Of a stretch of 64,000 nucleotides of DNA, positions 53,701 to 63,534 are shown piece by piece. Made by a program: the position numbers and the translations under genes. The DNA lies in assembly GCF_039555335.1 (NCBI RefSeq), contig NC_092629.1, positions 35,279,537-35,343,536 on the forward strand, in the 5' to 3' direction. How positions within the stretch are numbered: position 1 is the first letter of the stretch; each line of letters starts with the position of its first letter. The notes beneath the pieces were generated by a model. It was not told the origin of the DNA. It worked only from the letters and a program-made list of their open reading frames with translations, and did no database searches. The DNA comes from Amphiura filiformis (Eukaryota; Echinodermata; Ophiuroidea; Amphilepidida; Amphiuridae).

Positions 53701-56700
53701 CCTTTTGCTTCCTTGGCACGATATTCTAAGTACACTTTCACCCCATTTACTCTGATCCTTGTTGAATTTCCTTCATTCCGTAGTCTTCTTGCTTGAGTAG
53801 CCAACTCACCCCTCGTACGTTTCATCTCTGCAGGGAGATCCGTGTAGCACATGACTGGCTTCCTGTCCTTGATATAACCGCGAATTTGGCTTGCTTCTAA
53901 AACACAATCTCTGTCGGACATGCAACCAAAACGCACAATGATGGGATCCGGTCGTTCCTCTCCTTCCTGTTGCTCGCGCCCCTGTAAGTCTCTCTTTCGA
54001 CGTGGTAGTCGATGCGCGTTCACTATGATCACTGAATCAGCGTGTTCTCTTCTAAACATGAAATCCGTAATAAGGAACTCTCGCACTACATCGTAAATGT
54101 CCTCATCTTTGGTCTGTTTCACTCCATAGAAAAGCAAATTTTGTTTCCTATCATGAATTTCAGCTAGGATCTGATTAGTTCTCATTTCATTCTTCGCCTG
54201 GAAAATTTTGGCGTTAATCTCCGGGATCTGCTCCTTTAGGATTTGGTTGACAAATTTATCATTGTGGTCCACTGACTTGACCAAGTCCTTGATTTGGTTT
54301 TCATTTTCCGTTACTCTATTCACTGTACCTTTTAAGGGTCGGTTCATAGTGAATATTCGAAGGCGAATATTCGTTGTCGAATACTTTTTGTGACGTCAAA
54401 ATATATACGGCAACGAATAAAATATGATGACACGCCGAGTTGAGTCGGATTAAATATCGCGCAACTGATAGCGAGATACTATTGATTTATATGAAAGGCT
54501 CGAGGTCACCTGAATATCGTTCGACGAACGATGATTTCAAAAATCCCCAATGAAAATTAACCTGCACAGTTGTGCAAAATACGTCTGGATAGTTCCAAAA
54601 TGGCTGATAACGAACTGAAAGAAAACGTTATTAGTGCGGTACAAGCGTACCCATTTTATATGACATAAAAGTAAGGGACTATATAAAGACGTCCAGAAAA
54701 AGGAAAATGCCTGGCAGGCAATAGCATTCCAATGCTGTAGTGATGGTAAGTTATGTTTTATGCAAATAATATGATATTTAGGCTTACAAACATAACCTAC
54801 AAGTGAACGGTTCATTGTTTGCTAAATCCAAGCGAGATCACCCGAAAATCTATGCAAGAGAAATTTCTACTGCTGCTGATGAAAAATCCTAGAGTGCGTT
54901 TGGAGTTTTTTCTTCACTTTACCAGTAGGCCTAATAAATTCATAAAAAAATAAAAATAAAATAAACATTTAGAGCGAATGTTTTTACTCACTGCTCACCT
55001 GATCCACTTTCCCAGGAAATATCGATACTCCTTTTTTTTTCCTGACTTTCCAGACATAATTATGAGTAAACATCAAAATTAATGTTTACAAAACAGTCAA
55101 ATATATACATTCGTTTGCATTTTGTACATTAATATTAATAATGTACAAACATTAAAAAAGGGGGCCTAAGAGTATGTCTATTTTTAATCATATATTAATT
55201 CCGCCATGCCCAAACATATTTTATATATGAAATCGTGTAAAAACTGACCCCTTGTAAATCTATGGAACCCCAAATTCCAATCAAAAATAAAAAAAACTTT
55301 GTTATCAAAATACACTAGGACTATACATTGTATTACAGGAATTTAATAGATGGTGCATTTTAATAAATAAATAGATTAACACGGGTAATGGACGAGAAAT
55401 GTTTGGCAATACCGGATTGACCACATAGGCAGTGAATAAAGAAATTAATAAAAATAAATTAAATGAGAAAATGAAAGCAAGGACATTTGGTGAAGTATTG
55501 TTTTAGAGTGCGAAGGAGTCCTACATGTTATCCTGGCCCAGGACACTGATTAATGTAAATTCGACCCATAGTTATTTTATCTACTTTTGCCAGCATTCAA
55601 CCTGTTCAAGGTGATTTATGCCTATTTTAAATAAAATTCCGAAATCTGAAGTATCAACGTTGTATCGTGCACAAATTATGATCCGAGACTATTTCATTTG
55701 ACACGGTTGTATATGGATTTCAAAAGATCGGTCCTATAATAGATATCGATTAGAGAATTACAGCAAGAGACTTTGAGGATGCCGTAATCCTCTTGACCAT
55801 CAACCAATCAGATAGACATATTTCAGAAATATATTCGTAGAGTTGAAACTTGTTCAACTCTTGAAATATATATTTCAAGTAATCTCGTTTCACATTTAGC
55901 AGCAATAAAGTCACGAAGGGGCGGTAATGCTAATATACGATTTCAGTCAGATATTGGTGCAAATATACGATTTCGGTCAACTATTTGGCTATCCTTTGCC
56001 GAAAATTATGAAATGTATATCAGTAACAACTCTTAGGAGGGTTTTCGAGTAATTTTAACGAAATAATGAGGTAAAATAAAAGAAAACCCACTTACAATTT
56101 TGGACTTGACGCTTAACTGTGGTGTTCTAGGGGAATTAAAATATCACAATTAATAAGTTTCATTCAAAATCGTTGTCCTACAAGCACATGTTAAATGGCT
56201 CGATTCACATTAGGTATAAGTTGGGACATTGTCAGATTGTGTGAACATTACAAATACAAACTAGATCTGGTTACAGATCTGGACCTAGCCGGGGCCGGAA
56301 ATGCCGGTCTTAACTTAAAGTTTGACCTTTGACCGGCTATTATGGACATCTCACACCATTAATGGTGCATCACTGTAGCATGTAGGGGCTTTATCCGTCT
56401 TCCATAGGCCGAGATACAGCTACTTTTCCGTAATTTTAAACATTTTTGTGCAAATTTGACGTTTTGCCCTCCTAATGACCTTTGACCCCAATATAAAAAA
56501 AACCTTATATACATCGAGAAAATGCATTGTTACAGTTTAAATTTAAAAAATCCACTATGCTTAGTTATGGAGATAAAAATTCTTAAAGTTATTTAGCTTC
56601 AAACCGGAAATGACGTCTAAATGACCTTTGAACAAACAAATAAAAATACTGTGCATACATCGGGTAACACTAATGCATATATGAAGTTTATGTCACTCTG

Positions 56701-59700
56701 GTTTGGTTACGTTTTGAGTTTTAAAAAAATGAACATATTTGATGATTTTTGGTTTTTGACCGGAAGCGACCCCTTAATGACCTTTGACCCCAAAACTGTA
56801 GACACCCCAAAGACCCTGGTTGGTAGCAATGCATGTGTGCTAATGACAACACTTTGCTATGTAATTTGTAAAAACAGTGATTTTTTGAATATTTTTAGCT
56901 TTCAGACCGGAAATGACCCCCTTAATGACCTTTGACCCAAATTCTGTGAATAATTTATAGGCACTGGATATAGGTGATGCATATGTGCAAGTGACGTCAT
57001 TGTAGGATGTAACATGTAGGAGAAGAAGCATTTTGAAGATATTTGGTTTTATACCGGAAATGACCCCTTAATGACCTTTGACCCCAAATTTGTGAATATC
57101 CTATAGACACTGGATATAGCCGATGCATATGTGCAAGTGACGTCATTGTAGGATGTAACATGTAGGAGAAGAAGCATTTTGAAATTTGTTGCCAGAAGAA
57201 GAAAGAAGAAGAAAGATCCGATAGCATCACAAGACCTAGCCGGTGTCCCGGCTAGGTAACAATAAGGTTGAAAAAGAAAAAGCCATTTAAAAATGAATTT
57301 AAAAGATCGTCTATTTGTAGCTTTATGACACTGAATAGACCAAATATCTGCCTCTGACGAAAAAAATGTTTTCCATGCTGAGTATGTCATTTCAAAAAGA
57401 AAGAAAAAAAGGCGGATATTACTTTTTAAAAACTCAACGCATTACTATCTAGGCCTATAATTATAATTATAATGTTATACTTGATTAGATAACAATTAGC
57501 CATGTGTTTGATAATTACAGAAAATTAAATATGTAAAATTGCTTCTCAAAGCAAATTAAATTAGCTGGAATATGATTGTATGGTGTTAAAGTATGCAGTT
57601 TAAAGTGAATTGTAAACAAAATGTGAAAAAAAGAAATGGCCCTCTTGCATTATATGACCACTGTGGGTCACTTATATTCAATTTGCTCCTCCTGATCATC
57701 CTCCACCCCGCAAATTATGCAAATGTTAATAATGTTTACAATATTTATTATGCTTACTGTATTGGTCTCATCACAAGCTTTAGTTTGACACCAAATTTAA
57801 CTACATAGGCTGTAGGCCTCCCTGGGTAGGCCTATATTATGAACCCCAAAATGTTACATCTCCACTTAAAACGCATGGTCACTTATTGACTTATTTATTT
57901 CTTTATTAACTTATTAATTTATTTATTAATTTTTATTTTCAGACATTAAATCATGACAGTAGTTCAATATTGAGTTTACCTATTATTTTATTGACTACGT
58001 TATAGAAATTCTCAAATTTTTGCTTACCTAGGTCAACGGGCAATACTTGTTAATAGTCGGGCAACGCTGTGAATTGTAGAAATATATCTTTCTCCGGTTC
58101 ATAGTTTTATATTCGAAGCCGCATATATTTTGACGACCAAAAAGTATTCGAAGCCGAATATTCGCCTTCGAATATACACTTTGAACCAGCCTTAACTGTG
58201 CCTCTATTGCATCCATTCGAGCGTTTAATCTTTTATCCATATTCAATAACAAGTCCTTCAGTTCAGCGTTAGTCACGTCGCTCACATTGTTCGTATTTTC
58301 CGCCATTTTCTCACTGTTGTTGTTTTGTTGTCTGGTAAACATATCTTCCAGTGTAGTTTGCTCTTTTGCTGGCTGTTTTTTCCCCTTCTTTTCGGGCATA
58401 GTATGTTCAGCAGTGCTCCTCAAATTATATGAAACCAATGACATTCTCCAAAATTTTGAAAAAATATTGAGGGCGTTCTCCATGTTATAATATGGCTTTA
58501 AGTAGCTTTAAGTGGGAGGAATGAGGATTACTGGATCTGTCCTGTGGCAAGATACAAGAACTCCTGCAGGTAAACTGTCATGCTGATATACCCTTTTCAT
58601 TTTTGTATTTTTGTATAAATACAGTGGGTACCTGAGATCACAAATCACTATCCCAGGACTCCTTTCATTCTAGTCGGCACACAAATAGATTTGAGAGAGG
58701 ATGCAGGTACCATAGAAAAATTGTCCACGAACAAACAGGATCCAATCACAAAAGAGCTAGGTGAAGAGCTGGCCGGAGAGCTGAAAGCAGTCAAATATAT
58801 GGAATGTTCCGCCACTACACTGGTGAGTGGCATGTCATCAAAACAGTGAAAAACATTTCGAAGATTTATAATGGTAGGACTTAGATTGCGCCCACTGAGT
58901 GCAATCTAAGTCCTACCATTACAAATCTTCAAAATGTTTTTGTTGATGACATTAAATTGCACAAATGTTATACCACATTTTGTATAAAAAAATAAGACAT
59001 AATACTTGTGCAATTTTTTGTTTGGGGGAAAGAATAACAAAAATTACAAAATGTTTGTGGCAACATTTGAAAAGATTTCTAGTAAACATTGGGTACAGCT
59101 GAAAAGTGATATCTTCTTGATTCTTGAAGAGGTTCATTCATCATCATCAGTCGGATGCGGAACAGGCGACTACAAGCTTTCCCCAACTATTGCGATCTTG
59201 GGCAAACGAAACAATTTTGTTTGGCTGCAGCATCCCTTCAGTATCTCCATGCAGGTGGTGCTGGACATACTGTAAGTACAGTGTGCGCGGCCGTCCCGGT
59301 TTCCTCTTCCCGTGTGGTGGAATATAAAGGGCATATTCTTTCACAGGCTCGTCGTCTTCAAGACGCAGTATATGGCCGAGAAATTTGAGTTGATGAATCT
59401 TGACTCTGGCAACCAGTGGAGTGGTGTTGGTCAGATTGTAGATGGTTTCATTTGGAATCCGATCCACACGCTTGATGTTTAACATGACTCTGTAGCAAGA
59501 TGTTGCAAAGGCATTGATCTTGTTTTCCATGTCCTTGGTGATTACCCATGACTCGCACCCGTACAGAAAGACATGCATGTGTACCACAAATTGTCTCAAA
59601 CAGCTTGGTTTGCTTCGATTGGCAGGGATGGGCTTCTCCAAAGGCGTTCCAGTTTCCAGAAAGCTGCCAAGGGTAGTGCTTTTCTTCTTTTTAGGTCTCC

Positions 59701-62211
59701 AGCACTAGAGCTATCTTGGAACCCAAGTACTTGAAGTCTGTGACATGGTTGATGGTACTACCATAAACTTCAAGTGCTGGTTGGGCATTACAGTTTGCAG
59801 TCATATATTCTGTCTTAGGTGCGCTGATGACAAGGCCTAGATCTGTTGCTGCATGCAGTTCTATTATGTTGCGACTGGGCCCGGGCTAAAAGATTCCAAC
59901 AGGGCAATATCATCAGCAAAATCCAGGTCATTCAGCATCCTAGCAGGATACCTGCTTGACCGACGTGGGTAGGTAATAATTCCAGTGTCAATTCCAGAAG
60001 TTAATTTCTTCAGGTAGTCTACCAGGATAATGAACAGGAATGGTGCCAACACATCACCCTGAAGCACCCCAGTTGTTACTTGGAAAGGCTCTGAGATACT
60101 TCCATCTACCATAACAGCACTATTGGAGTCCTTGTAGAGCACCTGGATGGCATTTACCACTACCTTTGGTATTCCATAATGCCGCAGCACTGAAAAATGA
60201 CGGACCTGTTGATGGAGTCGAAGGCTTTTTTGAAGTCCACAAAAGAGACTGTCAAAGGAAGTTGGTACTCCTTGAAGCCTTCCATGATCCTCCTCAAAAT
60301 GTGTATTTGCTGCGCACAGCTGCGACCTGATCTAAAGCCAGCCTGGTTACTTCTCAGTAAAGGATCAATGTGAGGTTGGATCCTGTTTAAAAGGATCTTG
60401 TGTACACTTTTGCGGCAATGGACATAAGCGAAATACCACGGTAGTTTGTCATGAGAGAGAGGTCGACTTTCTTTAGTATAGGAATGATATCATTTGTGAC
60501 CCACTGACGTGGCGGTGTCAGCGTTGAGAATACTTCCATACAGAATTTGAGAATCATATCAATCATGCTATCCCCTCCTCCCTGAAGTGCTTCAGCAGTT
60601 ATAGCACAGTCCAATGCTGCTGCCTTGTTGGTCTTCATGGCTGCTATTGCTTCGACTACTTCTTCACGAGTTGGGGGCTCGGTAATGATAGGAAGATCTT
60701 CAACAGCTGGTGCAGGAAGTTCTGAAGCTGCTATGCCACTGTCGTTGTTAAGGAGTGAGCTAAAATATTCCTTCCATTCCCCACGCAGTTCATGGTCACT
60801 GGTTGAGGCTGTTCCATCCCTCTTTTTGACTTTCACCCCTTTCCTTGAGTTCTTCCCAGAACGAGAGTGTATGATTTTCCTGGTGGTGGTGTAATTTCCA
60901 ATCTCGTCGGCCAGCTTCAGGTCTTCCATCTGCTCGTCAGATTTATAAGAGTTGTTAAGGCTGGTGTTCAAGTTCCTCCATCTTTCTCTAGCTTGACGAG
61001 AAATGGAGTGCCGCTCTTTGGCCTCATCCCTTTCAAGTTTAAGTCTGATGGTTGAATCTGATACCCAACTTGGCAGTCCGCATGGCTCATGCTTCCCAAT
61101 AACTTTCTCAGCAACTTCATGGACCCCTGTTTCAGAGGTTCATTAGGTTTGTAGAAACACATAATATGCATCTTGCCGGGGCATCGTGTCAAAACCAAAA
61201 GTATTTTACTGACTTGACAGTTCGACCATCTTGGGCGATGACCATGTTCAAAGTGATGTTTGTCTATTGCAACTTCTGTACACCAACAGAGGGCGCACTA
61301 GCACCCAGAAGTGGATCGTATACGTGACTAATTAGATAACGGTGTACCCCCGTCTCTGTTCATGATGTTCGGTGCTCTCTTAATCCTTCTCTGGAACACC
61401 ATGAACAGAGACGAGGGGGCACACCGACACCGCCTGGCTAATAATTATTTGGTGCAGCAGAGACATTAAAATGAATACACGGGTCGATACACGTGAATTG
61501 CTATGCACGATTTTGATATCAGACGAAAATCTTCGGGTACCGGGTTAGAAAATGATGAATATCTCCCGTAAATTAATTTTTCTCAAGAAACCAGATGTGG
61601 TCTCATACACTTGAAAATACGTGTTGAACAGATATGATGGTCGCTAGAATGCGCTTTGAAAATTGGCCGTGCGCTTTGAACTCAAAATCGGACCAAAACT
61701 CTCAATTTTATATTGCGTTGGTCCTGTATGGACTACAACGTGTAGTACCATGGTACAGCTGCACTCACTACTAGGCAGTATAAAAGTCGATGACCATTGA
61801 CCTCAATGGGGTATACAAGCTTATTCACGCACAATCAAGATCGATTACCCGGCTATTGTGAGCAGCCTAAGTCATGTCCCTCGACTAATTATTCGTCTCA
61901 AAGAGCTTCAAAGGTCTGAACCAAATGGCCAATCGTGGCTGTGGATTCAAAATACCATGGCGATTTCTGCCATGAAGATATAGGGTCGATGACACTGTGG
62001 GGGGTTCATTACCTTAGTGGTAATTACCATTGTCTTTGCATGTGATAAACTGCAAACAATTTTTATCAGAACTACAACTCATTTGTTTGTAAACAATGTT
62101 TTGTTTCCTCCATTACAGACTAACGGAGTAAAGCATGTATTTGACGAAGCTATCCTGACAGCAATGGAACCACAACAACCACCACCAAAGCAGAAATGTA
62201 CGCCCTTGTAG
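38735..62211 (+). CDS. Divergent Cdc42-like Rho GTPase, 5 coding exons, 200 residues
   Basis: Exons 38735-38842, 41506-41608, 43351-43451, 58625-58822, 62119-62211; all junctions GT-AG with matching phases. Long identity to Cdc42 ([46 protein letters not shown]) fixes the family: plasma-membrane small GTPase controlling actin and polarity. The nucleotide pocket is kept: P-loop GDGGVGKT (11-18), TQID (123-126), CSA (165-167). The Rho insert helix is present (128-144). The C-terminal CTPL (197-200) predicts geranylgeranylation, but the preceding basic patch is weak. Oddities: Cdc42 Tyr32 and Thr35 equivalents are Asp33 and Lys36; ten extra residues lie between Lys36 and the DPY (49-51) that matches Cdc42 DNY; DTAGQ is DTSGH (68-72); RPLSY of switch II is reduced to Ile80. 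The frame is open throughout, so this looks like a functional atypical paralogue, not a pseudogene. It may not hydrolyse GTP normally. Confidence 0.92.
39140..39340. repeat. Degenerate copies of the ~146-bp GACCTTTGACC repeat
   Basis: ACCGGAAGTGACCCCTTAAT at about 39149 and TGTCCTTTGACCCC near 39290 match the family at 56300-57200 and 63540-64000. Both DR1-like sites are imperfect here. It lies in GTPase intron 1. Confidence 0.65.
39746..40144. mobile_element. Complete CCCAGCAAACAC MITE
   Basis: Begins CCCAGCAAACACAAAACATT and ends AACGTTTTGTGTTTTTGCTG GG. The interior has many AAAACGTTTT and AACATTTAAA motifs, making it highly self-complementary. It is non-coding and lies in GTPase intron 1. 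A truncated relative is at 34543. Confidence 0.8.
40145..41100. other. GTPase intron 1, no feature recognised
   Basis: No exon or clear mobile element seen. An inverted pair (TTATTAGGTGATGTTTGATA near 40161 and ATCACCCAAAACCGAACCTA near 40254) hints at a small foldback of about 120 bp. Confidence 0.4.
41101..41300. repeat. Minisatellite of CGGACTAGCGAACCTT
   Basis: About ten degenerate copies of a 15-20 bp unit with CGGACTAGCG(A/G)ACCTT. Related GTTCGCTAGTCATAA repeats occur at 38990-39120 in the same intron. Confidence 0.75.
41628..42087. mobile_element. TTAA-flanked MITE, copy A
   Basis: Ends AGCCATATTATAACATTT and AATGTTATAATATGGCT are inverted repeats flanked by TTAA at 41624-41627 and 42088-42091. 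The interior contains GTCAAAATCCGAGATTTTG and an A-rich run near 41984. It starts only 19 bp after the donor of GTPase exon 2. An opposite-orientation copy at 46353-58497 is split by a LINE. Confidence 0.85.
42200..42640 (+). mobile_element. tRNA-headed SINE (plus strand)
   Basis: A box TGGTCTAATGGTTAGGG (from 42207) and B box GGTTCGATCCC (about 42251) form a tRNA-like head. The body contains TTAAGCCGTCGGTCCTGTGT and TCGAAAAGAGTAGGG and ends in (AAAAC)n and (AATAA)n tails near 42590-42640. It is not a functional tRNA gene: the acceptor stem does not close. Located in GTPase intron 2. Confidence 0.85.
42888..42966. repeat. Tiny CAGTGGCG inverted-repeat element
   Basis: CAGTGGCGGATCTAG at the left and TAGCTACGCCACTG at the right are inverted ends 78 bp apart. 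CAGTGGCG is a common hAT-type terminus. The same terminus starts the repeat at 62456. Confidence 0.5.
43452..45021. other. Proximal part of GTPase intron 3, nothing recognised
   Basis: The inverse-oriented phrases CATTTAATCACCATTCATGT/TCAGAAAAG (43628 on) and CTTTTCTGAAATGAATGGTG (45224) bound a region of about 1.6 kb and may be ends of an older element; AATTTGCATAAATCCAAAAT and ATTTTGGATTTATCGGCATT are also inverted. No coding sequence is supportable. Confidence 0.4.
45022..45114. repeat. Foldback element around GTAGTCCATACAGGACCAA
   Basis: Left arm GTAGTCCATACAGGACCAAC with GCAATATTTAG; right arm CTAAATATTGCG…TTGGTCCTGTATGGACTAC. A single arm also occurs near 61702-61737, inside the repeat that starts at 61418. 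Confidence 0.75.
45542..46104. repeat. Dispersed 560-bp repeat, copy 1
   Basis: Shares GCACACCGACA(T/C)CGCCTGGC, GATACACGTGAAT, GACGAAAATCTT, AGCCAGATGTGGT-like blocks and a final GATTTCTGCCATGAAGATAT with the copy at 61418-62000. Same orientation. Its family is not identified. Confidence 0.75.
46871..50788 (-). pseudogene. LINE ORF2: APE endonuclease and reverse transcriptase, frameshifted
   Basis: Five open pieces follow one another. 50788-49940 is an apurinic-type endonuclease: [27 protein letters not shown] and TDHSLIS; the usual LQE is LQDVH. 49871-49413 is the linker to RT ([20 protein letters not shown]). 49380-48778 holds RT motifs [24 protein letters not shown] and [11 protein letters not shown]. 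48724-47912 holds motif [11 protein letters not shown], and the thumb. 47878-46871 holds a CxxC…H…C zinc-binding segment ([18 protein letters not shown]) typical of this clade. Changes of frame or stops separate the pieces, so it is no longer autonomous. The order and motifs fit the Tx1 branch of L1-type elements. Confidence 0.92.
51340..53270. repeat. 129-bp satellite between the LINE reading frames
   Basis: About 14 copies, regular from 51920 to 53000 with periods of 128-134 bp and degenerate at both ends. The unit contains CATAAAGTGTGTGATGAGTA, TTTCACCATAGGTATTCAAT, AAAAAGGCCTATGATTTCAC and TTATATATAGATTGTTATAA. Since 129 is a multiple of three, long open frames arise automatically and are not genes. 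Confidence 0.9.
54336..58191. mobile_element. 3.86-kb TTAA-flanked DNA element inside LINE ORF1
   Basis: Ends GGGTCGGTTCATAGTGAATA and (inverted) GGCTGGTTCAAAGTGTATAT, then shared ATTCGAAGGCGAATATTCG; arms about 70 bp. TTAA lies at 54332-54335 and 58192-58195. The interior contains no transposase-sized frame, but carries the ~146-bp repeat cluster at 56300-57200. A TTAA target suits piggyBac or Sola-type elements, but the GGG/GGC terminus is not the usual piggyBac CCC. It is non-autonomous. Confidence 0.85.
56280..57260. repeat. Tandem cluster of ~146-bp repeats with DR1 motifs
   Basis: TGACCTTTGACCCC-type motifs begin near 56476, 56622, 56778, 56926 and 57072, spaced 146-156 bp. Each unit has ACCGGAAATGACCCCTTAAT before the motif and a GCATATGTGCAAGTGACGTC-like phrase after it. 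The cluster is bracketed by GACCTAGCCGG at 56282 and GACCTAGCCGG…CCGGCTAGGT at 57233-57256, so it may itself be a discrete mobile cassette. Confidence 0.8.
58834..58950. repeat. Foldback element 12 bp after GTPase exon 4
   Basis: GTCATCAAAACAGTGAAAAA and ATGGTAGGACTTAGATTGC at the left are inverted at the right, giving a hairpin of about 117 bp with a 15-nt loop. The donor of exon 4 is at 58823, only 11 bp before the arm. Confidence 0.8.
59110..61090 (-). pseudogene. RTE-like LINE fragment with frameshifts
   Basis: Minus-strand pieces in order: 60971-60387 (pre-RT and RT start, with [20 protein letters not shown] and [20 protein letters not shown]); about 60350-60190 in a shifted frame (AGFRSGRSC and [10 protein letters not shown], motif A); 60190-59864 ([15 protein letters not shown], motif [12 protein letters not shown], motif C); 59641-59147 ([30 protein letters not shown], the characteristic C-terminal region). 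The endonuclease is missing, so the copy is 5' truncated. Its 3' end has a short TGATGATGATGAATGA tail, as RTE elements often do. It occupies GTPase intron 4 antisense. The clade assignment is by motif style and could be another APE-type clade. Confidence 0.82.
61348..61418. repeat. Foldback at the left edge of the 560-bp repeat
   Basis: CCCCCGTCTCTGTTCATGAT and CCATGAACAGAGACGAGGGG are inverted with a loop of about 20 bp. Confidence 0.65.
61418..62000. repeat. Dispersed 560-bp repeat, copy 2
   Basis: Direct copy of 45542-46104 by shared blocks (CACCGACACCGCCTGGCTAA, GATACACGTGAAT, GATTTCTGCCATGAAGATAT). It additionally contains one arm of the 45022 foldback near 61702. It lies just before the last GTPase exon. 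Confidence 0.75.
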
Positions 62212-62455
62212 TTGTTTCTTACAATGGCTGTCCCTTACCCTTCTCCAACTATGATCTATTTTTATTTTATTTCGTTTTTATTTGGTTTCAATCAATTATG
62301 CAAGACTGTTAAATTACACCACATTAACGCTTGATTCATAATAACATTAGGGTAGTGAAATAGGATCGCAATTGACATTACTTATCAAGCATGTGAGTAA
62401 ACTAACAAAATGTGAAACATTATTGAAGTAGTAACTAAATTAGTATACCAAAGAG
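62212..62455 (+). other. 3' UTR of the GTPase gene, extent unknown
   Basis: No canonical AATAAA follows the stop codon in this interval. ATTAAA-type or more distal signals may be used. Confidence 0.4.
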
Positions 62456-63060
62456 CAGTGGCGTACCGCGGCCGCCCCAACCCCGGGGGGCTGAAGAAAA
62501 TTCAATTTTGCCGCCCCTTCCTCAACAGCCCGAAAAGGTTGACCCAATTTTTTTCTCGGTCGTTTGAAAAAGTGAAGAGCAAAAAAAAAAAAAAAAGGTT
62601 TCAGGCGCTAGCGCCCTAAAAGGAGCACATTTTGATGTATAGTACCATTTTTTCTAAATTTGTTATGCTTTATCAAATTTTTCCGCCCTTTTTTATTTAC
62701 TAATTCTTTTTGGCGCCCCTTCGTTTTTGCCGCCCCTGTTTTTGCCGTCCCTTCTTCTTCCGCCGCCCCCTGCTTTTACCCCGGAGGGGGGGGGCTAGCG
62801 CCCCAAAGCCCCCCAAAAAAAAAAAAATACGCGCATGATTGAGAGGGTGATTATGGGTTTGGAAATTTATTTTCCTACATTAGGGAGTGTTCATAAATAC
62901 TTTGGTAGGGGGGGGGCTGGAAAATATGTAGGGGGGTCATAAAATTTTAGGAATTCTGAATAGGGGGGTTAAAAAGTTTTGGGTGTATGAACAGGGGGGT
63001 TAAAAAGTTTTTGGGCACGTAGAGGGGGGGTGTAAAACTTTAGCTACATCAGTCCTGAAG
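62456..63060. repeat. C- and G-homopolymer-rich dispersed repeat
   Basis: Starts CAGTGGCGTACCGCGGCCGC and has repeated GCCGCCCC and GGCGCTAGCGCCCT blocks, an A16 run near 62581, then GGGGGG runs at 62790-63030 with repeated AGGGGGGTTAAAAAGTTTT. Probably two adjoining non-autonomous elements. Not coding. Confidence 0.5.
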
Positions 63061-63534
63061 CAAAAAATATAAGATAGCCTGAAATTTTTTCAGTCGCTAC
63101 GCGCGCAAATCTTCCAGTAAAACCAGAAGAAAAGTTAATTCCAGATAAAGATATTGGATCAGGTCCTTTATGTATTTTGAGACGGTCAGTCAATAGTCAA
63201 AGATATATATTAAATTAAGTACCGTATGAAGTATTGAAAATTGCCTTGTTGTCTATAACTTAATTTTGAGGTTTGTGTCAGTTCCTTCTGGTCTGCTCTT
63301 TAAATCACCAAAAAGCTGCAATATCTTTGCTCTTCTTTAGTGTTGACAATTTTACAATAACGTTTCATGCAGTACAGATTATTAATTTATTATCACTAAA
63401 TTATATACAATTAAATCATGTTGCATTACAATTATAGGCAGAGGAACTTGGAGAACCGGGGTACACGTGTCCACCCCCTAATTTTTCCATGGGGCATCCC
63501 CCTAAAAATCCTAGTAGGAGAGAAAAAAAATTAG
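63061..63534. other. Non-coding, nothing recognised
   Basis: AT-rich sequence without supported exon, RNA gene or inverted-repeat structure. Confidence 0.4.

Larger units (their letters stand above)
53673..58399 (-). pseudogene. LINE ORF1 (L1-type RNA-binding protein), split by a DNA element
   Basis: The N-terminal part runs from ATG at 58399 to about 58196 and is charged and Lys/Gln-rich (MPEKKGKK). The C-terminal part, 54331-53673, has a heptad-like coiled-coil stretch, then an RRM-like and CTD region of the L1 ORF1/Transposase_22 type ([44 protein letters not shown]). The two are separated by the insertion at 54336-58191 and its TTAA duplication; apart from that the frame is continuous, so ORF1 was intact when interrupted. 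Its total length would be about 290 residues. ORF1 chaperones LINE RNA in the ribonucleoprotein. Confidence 0.88.
46757..58451 (-). mobile_element. Tx1/L1-like LINE, near full length, minus strand
   Basis: The 3' end is the poly(A) seen as T-runs at 46757-46797. The 5' end is at about 58451. A 16-bp target duplication AATTTTGAAAACATAT (46741-46756) recurs with one mismatch at 58452-58467. The order on the minus strand is ORF1 (58399-53673, interrupted), a 129-bp satellite, then ORF2 (50788-46871) with endonuclease, reverse transcriptase and a C-terminal zinc-binding region. Subtracting the later 3.86-kb insertion leaves about 7.8 kb. It lies antisense in GTPase intron 3. Confidence 0.9.
46353..58497. 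mobile_element. TTAA-flanked MITE, copy B, split by a LINE
   Basis: The left end AGCCATATTATAACATTT is at 46353 (TTAA 46349-46352) and the right end ATGTTATAATATGGCT finishes at 58497 (TTAA 58498-58501). Left interior (46353-46756) and right remnant (58452-58497) together match copy A at 41628-42087 in reverse. The 11.7 kb between them is the LINE. Confidence 0.85.

Noticed and set aside
54336..58191. Assigning the TTAA element to piggyBac
   Set aside because: The target fits, but the termini start GGG/GGC, not CCY, and no transposase is present to decide.
38735..62211. Reading the GTPase as a processed or decayed pseudogene because of its switch changes
   Set aside because: It has introns with consensus sites, five exons in phase, an ideal start context, an intact CAAX box and no stop or frameshift.
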